A stretch of DNA of 64,000 nucleotides. Origin: CAWCJL01 sp963795775 (GTDB lineage Bacteria; Acidobacteriota; Terriglobia; Terriglobales; Acidobacteriaceae). Positions 17,926 through 26,677 of this stretch are shown piece by piece. The stretch spans positions 310,001 through 374,000 of the forward strand of contig CAWCJL010000008.1 in assembly GCA_963795775.1 (NCBI GenBank), read 5' to 3'. The stretch's first letter is position 1, and each line of letters starts with the position of its first letter. The position numbers were made by a program, and so were the translations under genes. Under the pieces are notes generated by a model, which was not told the origin of the DNA, ran no database searches, and worked only from the letters and a program-made list of their open reading frames with translations.

Positions 17926-18123
17926 ATGCGGGTTCGTCGAAATCTGTTCAGAAATTGGGAGAACGGTGACTCCGCTTCGTTGTTCGGCGCACTTGCGGCC
18001 CATGTGACCTGGGTCGCCAAAGGTTCAACTCCGATTTCTGAACCTGTCACGGAGAACAGGAGTATCCGGGAAGGTATACACGCCGCTTTCGATCTTCGCC
18101 GGAACCAACCGTCTCTCAAATGA
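17926..18123 (+). CDS. possible small hypothetical protein
   Basis: The ORF has 65 codons and GGGAGG about 7 bases before its ATG, but its composition is unremarkable and no motif is seen. It could be chance coding in the roughly 400-bp gap before the deacetylase gene. Confidence 0.28.
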   Translation: MRVRRNLFRNWENGDSASLFGALAAHVTWVAKGSTPISEPVTENRSIREGIHAAFDLRRNQPSLK

Positions 18124-18235
18124 AACGATCATCAGTGACGGCCAAGCGGTGGGGTGGAGTGGCCCGGCGAGATGCCATTGTCATCCGGATCCCACCTCGC
18201 CGCGGCGGCTTCGATGCAGCCTCGCAGGCGGAGGA

Positions 18236-19240
18236 TCACTCCGTCTTGGCCGATTCGATCTCGCGATGTTTCCCCTGCACCCAGGCCGGCAGCTCCGGCT
18301 TGGTACCCGGCGTCTCCAGTCGTCCTCGCGTTACCGCCCAGCGCTGGATCCACGAAGCACCCGTGTCGGACACGTAATCGTCCGTCTGCGCATAGGCTGG
18401 GTCCTTCAGCGCGTCCTGGAGCGAGATGAAACGGTAGCCATGTCGGCGCAGCACCTCGACGAGTTCGCCGAAGTGGTCGGCCTCGAGCCAGGTATCATGC
18501 AGCAGCATTACCTGCTTCGGCTCGTATCCCAGCAGCTTCTGCGACTCCGCCTCCTCGTAGCTCAGCACCGCGTCTGTATAGGCCAGCCACTCCTGCAGAG
18601 CCTTTTGTTGGGTCGCGTCGTCATTGTGCGTCCGTGCATCGTCATACACGTCGGCGAAGTACCAATCCCAGGCATCTATTGTCACCGGCGCCACCCGGTA
18701 GCCGCGTTCTGACAGGAAGGCTTCCGCCGCGCGCTTCGTTTGAAGGTCCGGGCCGGCATCGAGATACGGCTGCCTCAGGTAGCGCAGCTCCATGTTGTGC
18801 CGCCGCAGGAGCATCCTCGTCACCGTCTCGCCGGCAATCACGTCGTCCTCCCATTCCTGGAGCGGTACATGGTTCAGCGAAGTATGGCTGAAGGTGTGGT
18901 TCCCGAGGTCGAAGCCATCGTCGAGCCAGGCTTTCAGCACGGCAATCCGCGGGTCCACCTCGTTAGGCATGTATAGCCGTTTTTCGTTCACAAACCCGAT
19001 GGCCGGTGCCTTCGCAGCCGTGAGTGCCGCCAGCAGCTTCCGGTTCATCGCCGTGATCTGTGCCGTCGTCATTACGTCGGCTTCCATCGCCGGCAGGTCA
19101 TCGAAGGTCAGCGCAATCACCCGCGGGGGAGGGGGCGCGGCCGCGCGTACGGGTGCGCCCGACGCCCCGCCACCTACCAGCAGCGCCACAGCAATCACCC
19201 AGCCAGCCCACGCCCTGTGCTTCCATTCCGCAGATGTCAT
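18236..19240 (-). CDS. exported polysaccharide deacetylase (NodB/CE4-like)
   Basis: The 334-residue protein has a signal peptide (hydrophobic residues about 12-30) and a NodB homology domain. The metal-binding start is ALTFDDLPAM, followed by the second motif GNHTFSHTSLNH and a terminal LLHDTW. It would remove N- or O-acetyl groups from a polysaccharide outside the cytoplasm. It is the last gene of a minus-strand set after two sulfatases and a formylglycine-generating enzyme, with 142 bp to the FGE gene. That suggests a shared role in degrading a sulfated, acetylated glycan. Confidence 0.88.
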   Translation of the reverse strand: MTSAEWKHRAWAGWVIAVALLVGGGASGAPVRAAAPPPPRVIALTFDDLPAMEADVMTTAQITAMNRKLLAALTAAKAPAIGFVNEKRLYMPNEVDPRIAVLKAWLDDGFDLGNHTFSHTSLNHVPLQEWEDDVIAGETVTRMLLRRHNMELRYLRQPYLDAGPDLQTKRAAEAFLSERGYRVAPVTIDAWDWYFADVYDDARTHNDDATQQKALQEWLAYTDAVLSYEEAESQKLLGYEPKQVMLLHDTWLEADHFGELVEVLRRHGYRFISLQDALKDPAYAQTDDYVSDTGASWIQRWAVTRGRLETPGTKPELPAWVQGKHREIESAKTE

Positions 19241-19382
19241 GCCTCATTTTCCTACGGGAGCGGCTGACGTGGCGCGCTGACGCGCGGCGGAGAGATTCAG
19301 GGAAGGCGATGAAGCCGGATACGGCAAAGATGGCGGGCCCGTGCCAAGAGCAGGGCCGGATTCTGCCCCGGCGGCGTCGCGG

Positions 19383-20612
19383 TTAGCGCCCCATGGGTAC
19401 AGCGGCCGAACGGGCGCTCTCTCCGGCGCTGGAGCGGTGGTTTGAGGTTGTAACAGCGGCAGATCGCACACAGCGGAAGCCGATGTGGTTTGTGCTCGTG
19501 CTCGGGTCACCTTTGCCGCGTCCGCCGGGCATGTAGCGGGAGCAATACTGGTCCGTGCACAGGAACGAGCCGCCGCGCTGCACACGCTTCTGCAAGCCGG
19601 GCTCCTCCGGGTCATAGCTGTCCTGCGGCCCTTGCGGGTTCACCGCCACTCCGGCTGCGAGCATCTGGTAGTAATCCGGCCGATACCAGTCCGAGGTCCA
19701 CTCCCACACGTTGCCTGACATGTCGAACAGCCCGTAGCCGTTCGCCGGAAACGAGGCCACAGGAGCGGTCGTTTTATATCCGTCCTGCGCCGTGTTGTTA
19801 TCCGGGAAATGTCCCTGAAAAGTGTTCGCCATCTGCCGGCCCCCCGGCATGAACGTATCGCCCCAGGCATACCGCTTGCGGTCCAGTCCCCCGCGCTCGG
19901 CATATTCAAACTCTGCCTCCGTGGGCAGGCGCTTGTTGGCCCACCGGCAATAGGCCACAGCGTCGTCATATGCAACCTGAACCACGGGATGCTTCTCCCG
20001 CCCGCGAATGGTCGAGTCCGCGCCCTCCGGCTGCTTCCAGCTCGCTCCCGGCACATAGCTCCACCAGGCGTACTGGTTCTGTAGCGTGACCGGAGCACTC
20101 GGAGGCGTGAACACGACGGATCCCGCCACCAGCTTGCTCGGGTCAGCATCCGGGTAGTCTTCCGGCTTTGGTTTCCGCTCCGCAACAGTCTGGTAGTGGG
20201 TGGCCTGTACAAAGCGCGCAAACTGTTGGTTCGTCACCTCCGTCCGGTCGATCCAGAAGCCATCGAGACGGACACGATGCACGGGGCGTGCATCGGCGAA
20301 CTTCGCCTCTTCGCTTCCCATCCAGAACTCGCCGGCAGGTACCCAGGCCATACCGGCCTGCGTAGCCGCAGAGGACGCGGAGGCATGCCGCGGACTGGCA
20401 GTTGCAGGACTCTTGCTGGCGCTCTCGGAACCAGCACCCTTTTTCGCGCTGGTGATGCCTGCTTCGCATGCCGAAGCCTGCGCCGCGCCTGCTTTCTGGC
20501 TGATTGCCACAGGAAGGCAAAGCAACACACAAGCATGCAGAGTGAAACGGAACGCGAGTGGACGGCCAGCAACCAGCCGGGTTCGGATCGTGCGGTCTTG
20601 GATCCCCTTCAT
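19383..20612 (-). CDS. formylglycine-generating enzyme with signal peptide
   Basis: The 409-residue protein is an FGE-sulfatase/SUMF1 domain enzyme that oxidises the cysteine of the sulfatase CxPxR motif to formylglycine. MAWVPAGEFWMGSEEA opens the domain near residue 88. The redox pair of genuine FGEs is present: Cys352 and Cys357 in GGSFLCTDQYCSRY, the spacing seen in active enzymes and absent from non-FGE relatives. Unusually, residues about 22-48 look like a signal peptide, followed by a Ser/Ala-rich linker, so the enzyme should act after export. It lies 111 bp downstream of a Cys-type sulfatase, its obvious substrate. Confidence 0.92.
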   Translation of the reverse strand: MKGIQDRTIRTRLVAGRPLAFRFTLHACVLLCLPVAISQKAGAAQASACEAGITSAKKGAGSESASKSPATASPRHASASSAATQAGMAWVPAGEFWMGSEEAKFADARPVHRVRLDGFWIDRTEVTNQQFARFVQATHYQTVAERKPKPEDYPDADPSKLVAGSVVFTPPSAPVTLQNQYAWWSYVPGASWKQPEGADSTIRGREKHPVVQVAYDDAVAYCRWANKRLPTEAEFEYAERGGLDRKRYAWGDTFMPGGRQMANTFQGHFPDNNTAQDGYKTTAPVASFPANGYGLFDMSGNVWEWTSDWYRPDYYQMLAAGVAVNPQGPQDSYDPEEPGLQKRVQRGGSFLCTDQYCSRYMPGGRGKGDPSTSTNHIGFRCVRSAAVTTSNHRSSAGESARSAAVPMGR

Positions 20613-20723
20613 GAGACTGAGCCCTCTCCCAGCGCATACGGAACAGCGCGTTCGGCCTTGGAACGGAAGGAGGCTCGCAGCTCCGGATGGGAGAGCTGGA
20701 GCCTCCGTGTCCCTGGTTATCTA

Positions 20724-22907
20724 CTACTTCTTGAGACAATTCCTCCCGAAGTTGTTCGAGATGATCTTCAGGTCGGCCTTGTTGGTGAAACCATCGTGGT
20801 TGAAGTCGTACCAACTCGAACTGTAATCGGGATTCAGCGGGTTAGGCCCGAGGAAATGTGACCAGTCCACGACATCCCTGAAGTTGACCCGCTTGTCTTC
20901 GTTGCCATCGCCCGGACACGCCGGCTCGGATGCCAGTGTGGCGTTCATCGTAGCCAGCAGTTGGTTGTAGTTCTTGCGCTGGAGTGCGTTCAGTCCCGCG
21001 GGGCAGCCCTCGCTTGACGAGCACAGATCGTCTGCGGCCTTGTCGATCTTGGGGATCGGCGCAGCTTCGTTGATCTGGTAGAACTCAGTCGTGGTCAGGT
21101 CCGGCGCATTGGGGCTGGAGCAGTCTGGTTCTTTTTTCTCCACCAGCTTGAAGTTGTTGTTCCGCGTTGCAACTTGCGCGTCCGGCAGGATGTTGAGCCC
21201 GCTCGAATAAATGCCGGCGTTCTTTACCGCGCAGCAGGATCCGTACTGTACCGGGGCTCCCGGCCCGTACCATGTGCCGCCTTCATACGCACAAATCTTT
21301 TGCTCGTTGAAGACCTGGACGCAGGTAGCTGGCGATGTCAGCGGAATTACGCACGGCGGGGGCGCCTGGTTGTTGATATGGATGTTGTTGCCCGTCTGGG
21401 TGAAGTTGGTCTGGCGAATACTCGCGTGATCCGGATCCGTCAGATACGGCAGCATCGAGACCGAATCCAGGATGTGCGACTTCGGCACAGCTTTGTGCAC
21501 GTCTATCCCGGCCACTTCGCCGAATAGCTGGAACAGATCCGCAACATTGACCTGCGAAGTCACTTCGCGGTCCGGCGTCTTCACCAGCGGGCCGGAAACG
21601 ATCAGAGGTACCCAGACGCCTGTCTGGTACACATAGCCCTTGGCACGATTGAGATCGAAGGGAACCTTCACGCCCGGCGCAAACGTGCCGTTGTCTCCGA
21701 TGATGACCACCATGGTGTTCGTCGCTTCCGGACGGTAATCCAGGCTGCCATCCTTCTTCGTGGTAGCAAGTCCGGTTTGCACCATGATCTGACCGATTTC
21801 CTTGTCCATGGACTCGATCATCAGGTTGCTCAGCACGCGCGTTGCAGCGACATTTCTGGGATCGTTGCCCGTGCACTTGAATCCGTTAGCGATGACTCCG
21901 AGCGGCGGCACCAAAGCATCAGGCGGCTGCTGGTAAGGCGTGTGCGCATTCCCAAAGCTCACCGTTGCCATCCATGGTCTGCCTTGCGCCTGCTTGGATT
22001 TGATCCACTGAACCGCCGTATTCGTCGTTGTAATCGACACGTAGCCGCGTGAGCCTGGATCGGTGTAGGGGAAGTTGATCACGGAACCATCCCGCTTGTT
22101 GACTACCCTGCTCCATACGTAATAGCCGTTGTATGTATTGAAGTTCAGGTCGGCGGGCGGTGTAGACTGGCACGCCTGGTTCGGTACGAAGATACCGCCG
22201 TCTTCCAGACAAGTCTTACCAGGCGTGAGATGTGCGGCACTCCTGCTGATCACCGAACAGCTCTTGTCGGGCTGATAGCAGGCGCCGGTGTTCGCGCCAT
22301 TGGGGAAATTCGCATTCGGCACAAACCCGCAGGTATACGTGCCCGCCGCCGCAACTCCGCCGGCAGTGGTGTCGATGGGACGCGGCGCTCCCTCCACGAA
22401 TCCATCGAAGTAATCCCATCCCAACGCATGCGGCGTGCCGTTGCCATACGGGTTGAAGTTCGGCCCGGCGAGGTGGAATTTACCGAACATCGCGCTCTCG
22501 TACCCGCGCCGGTGCAGCAGCTTCGGCGTGGTCACTTCATAGGGCGAGACCTGGGAATTGGCGAGGTCGTCGTCAAGAATCGCGCTGTATATGTTGGTGC
22601 GTAAGGGCAAGCGCCCCTCGAAGAACATCGCGCGGCTGGGCGAGCACTCTGGCATGGACCAGACATTTCTGAATCGTACGCCGGCCCGCGCAATGGAGTT
22701 AATGTTCGGCGTGATCGGCGGCGTCAGCCCGCCGTAGCCGAAGATCTTCATCTGGTCGATGCCGACGTCATCCATGATGATGAACAGGATGTTCGGATGG
22801 CGGCCGGAATCATGGTCGTGGTCGGGATTGCTGGATACACTCTGCGCAAACGTCAGCCCACCGAGCGCAAAAAGAAGTGCGAGTACTCCTGGAAAGAACC
22901 TCTTCAC
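20724..22907 (-). CDS. secreted Cys-type sulfatase with C-terminal dockerin-like calcium repeats (copy A)
   Basis: The 727-residue protein starts with a signal peptide (MKRFFPGVLALLFALGG, cleavage after FAQ). It has the sulfatase N-terminal metal motif NILFIIMDDVG and the maturation motif C88-S-P-S-R, so Cys88 is the expected formylglycine site. Mid-protein VVIIGDNGTFAPG is the second metal motif. The last 65 residues contain two EF-hand-like loops (GDGNEDKRVNFRDV and DFNHDGFTNKADLKII), typical of a dockerin-like tail. It should cleave sulfate esters from a glycan outside the cell. It belongs to a tandem duplication with the gene at 23463-25648, and the FGE gene follows it. Confidence 0.92.
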   Translation of the reverse strand: MKRFFPGVLALLFALGGLTFAQSVSSNPDHDHDSGRHPNILFIIMDDVGIDQMKIFGYGGLTPPITPNINSIARAGVRFRNVWSMPECSPSRAMFFEGRLPLRTNIYSAILDDDLANSQVSPYEVTTPKLLHRRGYESAMFGKFHLAGPNFNPYGNGTPHALGWDYFDGFVEGAPRPIDTTAGGVAAAGTYTCGFVPNANFPNGANTGACYQPDKSCSVISRSAAHLTPGKTCLEDGGIFVPNQACQSTPPADLNFNTYNGYYVWSRVVNKRDGSVINFPYTDPGSRGYVSITTTNTAVQWIKSKQAQGRPWMATVSFGNAHTPYQQPPDALVPPLGVIANGFKCTGNDPRNVAATRVLSNLMIESMDKEIGQIMVQTGLATTKKDGSLDYRPEATNTMVVIIGDNGTFAPGVKVPFDLNRAKGYVYQTGVWVPLIVSGPLVKTPDREVTSQVNVADLFQLFGEVAGIDVHKAVPKSHILDSVSMLPYLTDPDHASIRQTNFTQTGNNIHINNQAPPPCVIPLTSPATCVQVFNEQKICAYEGGTWYGPGAPVQYGSCCAVKNAGIYSSGLNILPDAQVATRNNNFKLVEKKEPDCSSPNAPDLTTTEFYQINEAAPIPKIDKAADDLCSSSEGCPAGLNALQRKNYNQLLATMNATLASEPACPGDGNEDKRVNFRDVVDWSHFLGPNPLNPDYSSSWYDFNHDGFTNKADLKIISNNFGRNCLKK

Positions 22908-23116
22908 GACTGCCTCCTAACCGATTCCAATTCATGCTGGATGGACAGCGAACCATGGGCCTGGTCGAGACCTGGCTCCGTTCGCATTCTGTTCCGGTTA
23001 GTTCCAGAACGGCGTGAGCCGGGGGCGATGCCGGCGTGCTCTGGACCGAGCCGTTTGCTCTGGACCGAGCCGGGCGCATCGTCACGCTTGCGGGAAAAGG
23101 TCTAAACAGCCAGCGA

Positions 23117-23145
23117 AAGTAACAGAGCAATTTGCGCACTGTCAA
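23117..23145 (-). promoter_or_regulatory. sigma70-type promoter of sulfatase copy A
   Basis: On the minus strand TTGACA (23145-23140), a 17-base spacer and TTACTT (23122-23117) are followed by a leader of about 200 bases. Both hexamers are identical in the duplicated copy at 25855-25883 although the spacer has diverged, which supports function. Confidence 0.55.
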
Positions 23146-23223
23146 TGAAAATTCTTCCATCTCCTCAGTAGCATGCTTCGGAGATATCCGCCTGCGTTCC
23201 GGAGCATCAGCTACCATCGAGTT

Positions 23224-23397
23224 ATGGACTCCTTCGAAGAACTGCTCGCCCAAGCGGAAACCGCGCATGGCGATCTTGCGCGGGGCAGATTTTCGGTGCT
23301 CGCATGGCGATGCTTGGCGCATGCCCGCCGGCGCTGCGCTGCGGGAGCCGAACCTGTCCTGGTAGACAGTGTCGCGTGCGACGATTCCTCTACATAG
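23224..23397 (+). pseudogene. remnant of the 5' end of an fmdE-like gene, left by the tandem duplication
   Basis: The first 17 codons (MDSFEELLAQAETAHG) match the intact gene at 25957 at almost every position. A one-base deletion around 23275-23285 then throws the sequence out of frame. DNA similarity continues to about 23317 and stops. The promoter-proximal region is also conserved. No FmdE domain could be made, so this is a relic of the duplication. Confidence 0.8.
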
Positions 23398-23462
23398 CGC
23401 GATGGGCTTGATGCCCGAACGCAGGTCCCAACTCTGACCAGGAGTTGGGACCCGCGTATCGC

Positions 23463-25648
23463 TTACTTCTTCAGACAATTGGACCCGAAGTTGTTTGCGA
23501 TCACTTGCAGATCGGCTCCGTTGGTAAGACCGTCATGATTGAAGTCGTACCAACTTGAGCTATAGCCCGGATTCAACGGGTTAGGTCCAAGAAAATGTGA
23601 CCACTCCAGCACATCTCTTATGTCTACCCGCTTGTCTTCGTTTCCATCGCCCGGACACGCCGGCTCGGATGCCAGTGTGGCGTTCATAACAGTCAACAAT
23701 TGTTTGTAGATTTTCTGCTGCGCCGCATTGAGCCCAGCTGGGCAGCCCGCGCTCGAGCAAAGATTGTCGCCAGACTTGTCGATCTTCGGAATCGGAGCGG
23801 CCTCGTCTATCTCGTAGAGCTCCGTCTTGGTCGTGTCCGGAGCGTTTGGACTGGAACAGTTCGGCTGCTTCCGCTCCACCAGTTTGAAATGATCGTTCCG
23901 GGTCGCGATCTCCGTATTATCCAGGATCGTGAGTCCGGTCGAGTTATAGATACCCGCATTCTTTACCGCGCAGCACGATGAATACTGTACGGGCGCTCCC
24001 GGCCCATACCAGGTCCCGCCTTCAAACGCGCACACACTCTGATCATTGAAGATCTGCACGCAAGTCGGAGGACTCGTCAGCGGAATCACGCAGGGCGGGG
24101 GCGGCTGATTGTTCAGGTGGATGTTGCCCGTCGTCTCCGTGAAGTTGGTTTGGCGAATGCTCGCATGATCCGGGTCCGTCAGATACGGCAACATCGAAGC
24201 CGAGTCCAGGATGTGCGACTTCGGCACGACTTTGTGCACATCGATGCCCGCAATCTCACCCCACAGTTCAAACAGGTCCGCAATGTTAACCTGTGCAGTC
24301 ACTTCCCGGCCAGGAGTGTTCACCAGGGGACCGGAAACGATCAGGGGCACCCAAACGCCCGTCTGAAACGCCGAGCCTTTGGAGCGGTTCTTATCGAAGG
24401 GCGCCTTCACACCCGGCGCAAAGGTCCCGTTGTCCCCAATGATCACCACCATAGTGTCCGTCGAGTCCGGGTGGTAATCCAGGCTGCCATCCCGGTTGGC
24501 GGTGGCGAGTCCCGTCTCGACCATAATCTGGCCAATTTCTTTGTCCATGGACTCGATCATCAGGTTACTTAGTACGCGTGTTGCAGCGGTATTTCTTGGA
24601 TCGTTACCCGTGCACTTGAATCCATTGGTAATGAGCGCAGTCCGCGGTATCAATGCGTCCGGCGGCTGTTGGTACGGAGTGTGCGCATTCGCAAAGCTCA
24701 CCGTTGCCATCCAGTGTTTGCCTTCCGCCCGCTCTGACTTGATCCACTGGATCGTCGCATCGGTGGTGGCTACAAAGAAACATAACCTCTCGCGTGAGGA
24801 TCGCTGTACGGATACACCGTCAGGGAACCGTCTGGGCGGTTGATCACTCGGTTCCACACGTAGTAGCCATTACCCGCATTGAAATGCACGCCGGACGGCG
24901 GGGTGGACTGGCACGCCTGGTTGGGCACCAACACGCCGCCCCTCTCTACACAGGTCTTGCCCGGAGTGGGGTGAGCGACACTCCTGCTGATCACCGAGCA
25001 GCTCTTGTCCGGCAAGTAGCAGGCGCCGGTATTCGCGCCCTCGGGGAAGTACGCATTCGGCACAAATCCGCAGGTATACGTGCCCGTGGCAGCGACTCCG
25101 CCCGCGGTGGAATCGATGGGGTGGGGTGCTCCCTCCACAAATCCATCGAAGTAATTCCATCCCAGCACGTGCGGCGTCTTGTTGCCATATGGATTGAAGT
25201 TCGGTCCGGCGAGGTGGAATTTGCCGAACATGGCGCTGTCGTAGCCGCTCCTGTGCAGCACTTTGGGCGTGGTCACCTCATAAGGCGAGACCTGCGAGTT
25301 CGCCAGATCGTCGTCCAGGATGGCGTTGAACACGTTGGTGCGGAACGGGTAGCGGCCTTCAAAGAAGATGGCGCGGCTGGGCGAGCACTCGGGCATGGAC
25401 CAGACATTTCTGAATCGCACGCCGGCCCGCGCAATGGAGTTAATGTTCGGCGTGATCGGCGGCGTAAGCCCGCCGTAGCCGAAGATTTTCATCTGGTCAA
25501 TGCCGACATCATCCATGATGATGAACAGGATATTGGGATGGCGGCCGGAATCACGGTTTTGATCGGGATTGTTGGATAGGCTCTGCGCGAAACCTAGCCC
25601 ACTGAGCACAAAAAGACTCGCGAGTACACCTCGGAAAATCCTCTTCAC
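23463..25648 (-). CDS. secreted Cys-type sulfatase with dockerin-like tail (copy B), one frameshift
   Basis: This is a paralogue of the gene at 20724-22907 with the same architecture: signal peptide, MDDVG metal site, C88-S-P-S-R maturation motif, VVIIGDNGTFAPG and C-terminal calcium loops. The first frame (from 25648) ends prematurely at 24770, after HARGYVSL. The remainder continues in another frame with VATTDATIQWIKS, where copy A reads TTTNTAVQWIKS. A single missing base near 24770-24778 accounts for it. Both halves are otherwise free of stops and keep all motifs, so decay is very recent or the base is a sequence error. The protein would be a target of the neighbouring FGE. Confidence 0.82.
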
Positions 25649-25854
25649 GGCTGCCTCCTAACCGCTTTGACTCGTGCTGAATGTGTAGGAGCCCGGGGCC
25701 TGATTGAGACGTGGTGCCGTTCGCTTTTGTTCCGGTTATTTCCAGAACGGCGTGATCGAGGGCGATGGCGGTGTGCTCTGGGCCGAGCTGATATCTCCGG
25801 ATGAAGCCGGGCGCATCGTCACACTTGCGGGGGAAAGGTCTAAACAGCCAGCAA

Positions 25855-25883
25855 AAGTAACAGACACATTTGCGCAGTGTCAA
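25855..25883 (-). promoter_or_regulatory. sigma70-type promoter of sulfatase copy B
   Basis: On the minus strand TTGACA (25883-25878), 17 bases, then TTACTT (25860-25855). The start of the mRNA would lie about 200 bases before the ATG at 25648. Rest of the 308-bp gap 25649-25956: the conserved leader on one side and the upstream region of the fmdE-like gene on the other; nothing else was seen. Confidence 0.55.
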
Positions 25884-25956
25884 TGAAAATTCTTACAGCC
25901 AGAGCTTGCTGGGAAATACCCGCCTACATTTCGAAACGTCACGCTACCATCGAGTT

Positions 25957-26553
25957 ATGGACTCCTTCGAAGAACTCCTTGCTCAGGCGGAAACCGCGCA
26001 TGGCCATCTTTGCGCCGGGCAGATTCTCGGAGTTCGCATGGCGATGCTCGGCTGTCAGCGACTCGGTATCGAGGAGCCGCGCGGCCGCGACCGCAAGCGA
26101 TTAGTAACCTTTGTTGAGATCGATCGCTGCGCGACCGATGCCATCGGCGTCGTCACGGGCTGCCGGCTGGGCAAGCGCGCGCTCAAGTTCCGCGACTGGG
26201 GCAAGATGGCCGCCACCTTTGTGGACCTTTCATCGAGTCGCGCCATCCGCATCGCCGCTCGCGAGTCCTCCAAAGCGCTGGCGAAAGAGATGTATCCGGA
26301 GATCGAAAGCAAGAACCAGCAGCAGATGCGGGCCTACCGCGAGATGGCCGACACCGACCTCTTCACCGAGCAGTGGGTCGAGGTGGATCTGCCGCCAAAC
26401 GAGTTCCCCGGCTACAAGGGCGAGCGCATTGCCTGCGCCGCTTGCGGGGAAGGCATCAACTACGACCGCTATGTCGCGCGCGACGGCGTTGTGTTATGCC
26501 ATGGCTGCGCCGCGCCCGAGGAGCGCTATTACCGCCCGCTTGGGTCCCAATAG
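25957..26553 (+). CDS. FmdE-family protein (formylmethanofuran dehydrogenase subunit E-like) with zinc ribbon
   Basis: The 198-residue protein starts at ATG 25957, since the conserved part begins with FEELLAQAETAHGHLCAGQILG. It has the FmdE layout: His and Cys near residues 15-20 (HGHLCAG), an EIDRCATDAIGVVTGCRLGKR block, and a C-terminal zinc-ribbon with CAAC and CHGC pairs. In methanogens FmdE is linked to formylmethanofuran dehydrogenase; in bacteria without that pathway the role is unknown, possibly molybdenum-related. It is divergent from the sulfatase, and its 5' end was copied along with it. Confidence 0.85.
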   Translation: MDSFEELLAQAETAHGHLCAGQILGVRMAMLGCQRLGIEEPRGRDRKRLVTFVEIDRCATDAIGVVTGCRLGKRALKFRDWGKMAATFVDLSSSRAIRIAARESSKALAKEMYPEIESKNQQQMRAYREMADTDLFTEQWVEVDLPPNEFPGYKGERIACAACGEGINYDRYVARDGVVLCHGCAAPEERYYRPLGSQ

Positions 26554-26612
26554 ATCGCTCGGTGCACCGGAAGTTATGAGGTTCGCAAGTTCGCGCTCTC
26601 TCGGCCCTAGCC

Positions 26613-26637
26613 GGCGTAAGTGTATGGGGCTTACACC
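26613..26637. terminator. hairpin between convergent fmdE-like gene and panC
   Basis: GGCGTAAG (26613-26620) pairs with CTTACACC (26630-26637) with one mismatch. No clear T-run follows, so termination is only possible. The gap also holds the 14-bp palindrome GAGAGATATCTCTC at 26656-26669. Confidence 0.35.
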
Positions 26638-26639
26638 TC

Positions 26640-26663
26640 CATTCTGAGCGTAGCCGAGAGATA
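26640..26663. repeat. short dispersed repeat, CATTCTGAGCG family (copy 1)
   Basis: The sequence CATTCTGAGCGtAGCcgA... in the gap after the fmdE-like gene matches CATTCTGAGCGcAGCgaA... at 32658-32681. Both sit just downstream of a coding region. Short elements of this type are often scattered through intergenic DNA. Confidence 0.4.
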
Positions 26664-26677
26664 TCTCTCAAGAGACC

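Larger units (their letters stand above)
20724..23317. repeat. tandem duplication unit A (sulfatase + leader/promoter + 5' end of fmdE-like gene)
   Basis: This unit of about 2.6 kb is colinear with 23463-26050. Both hold a sulfatase on the minus strand, a similar 200-base leader, a promoter with identical hexamers, and the first codons of an fmdE-like gene on the plus strand. Similarity fades just after 23317, inside the fmdE-like sequence. Confidence 0.85.
23463..26050. repeat. tandem duplication unit B
   Basis: This is the partner of 20724-23317. It is the likely parental copy on the fmdE side, because here the fmdE-like gene is complete. Roughly 145 bp of non-similar sequence separate the end of unit A from the start of unit B. 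Confidence 0.85.

Noticed and set aside
25704..25886. 60-codon open frame in the leader/promoter region of sulfatase copy B
   Set aside because: The matching region of copy A is not open in that frame, and the frame runs across the promoter; conservation there fits non-coding function.
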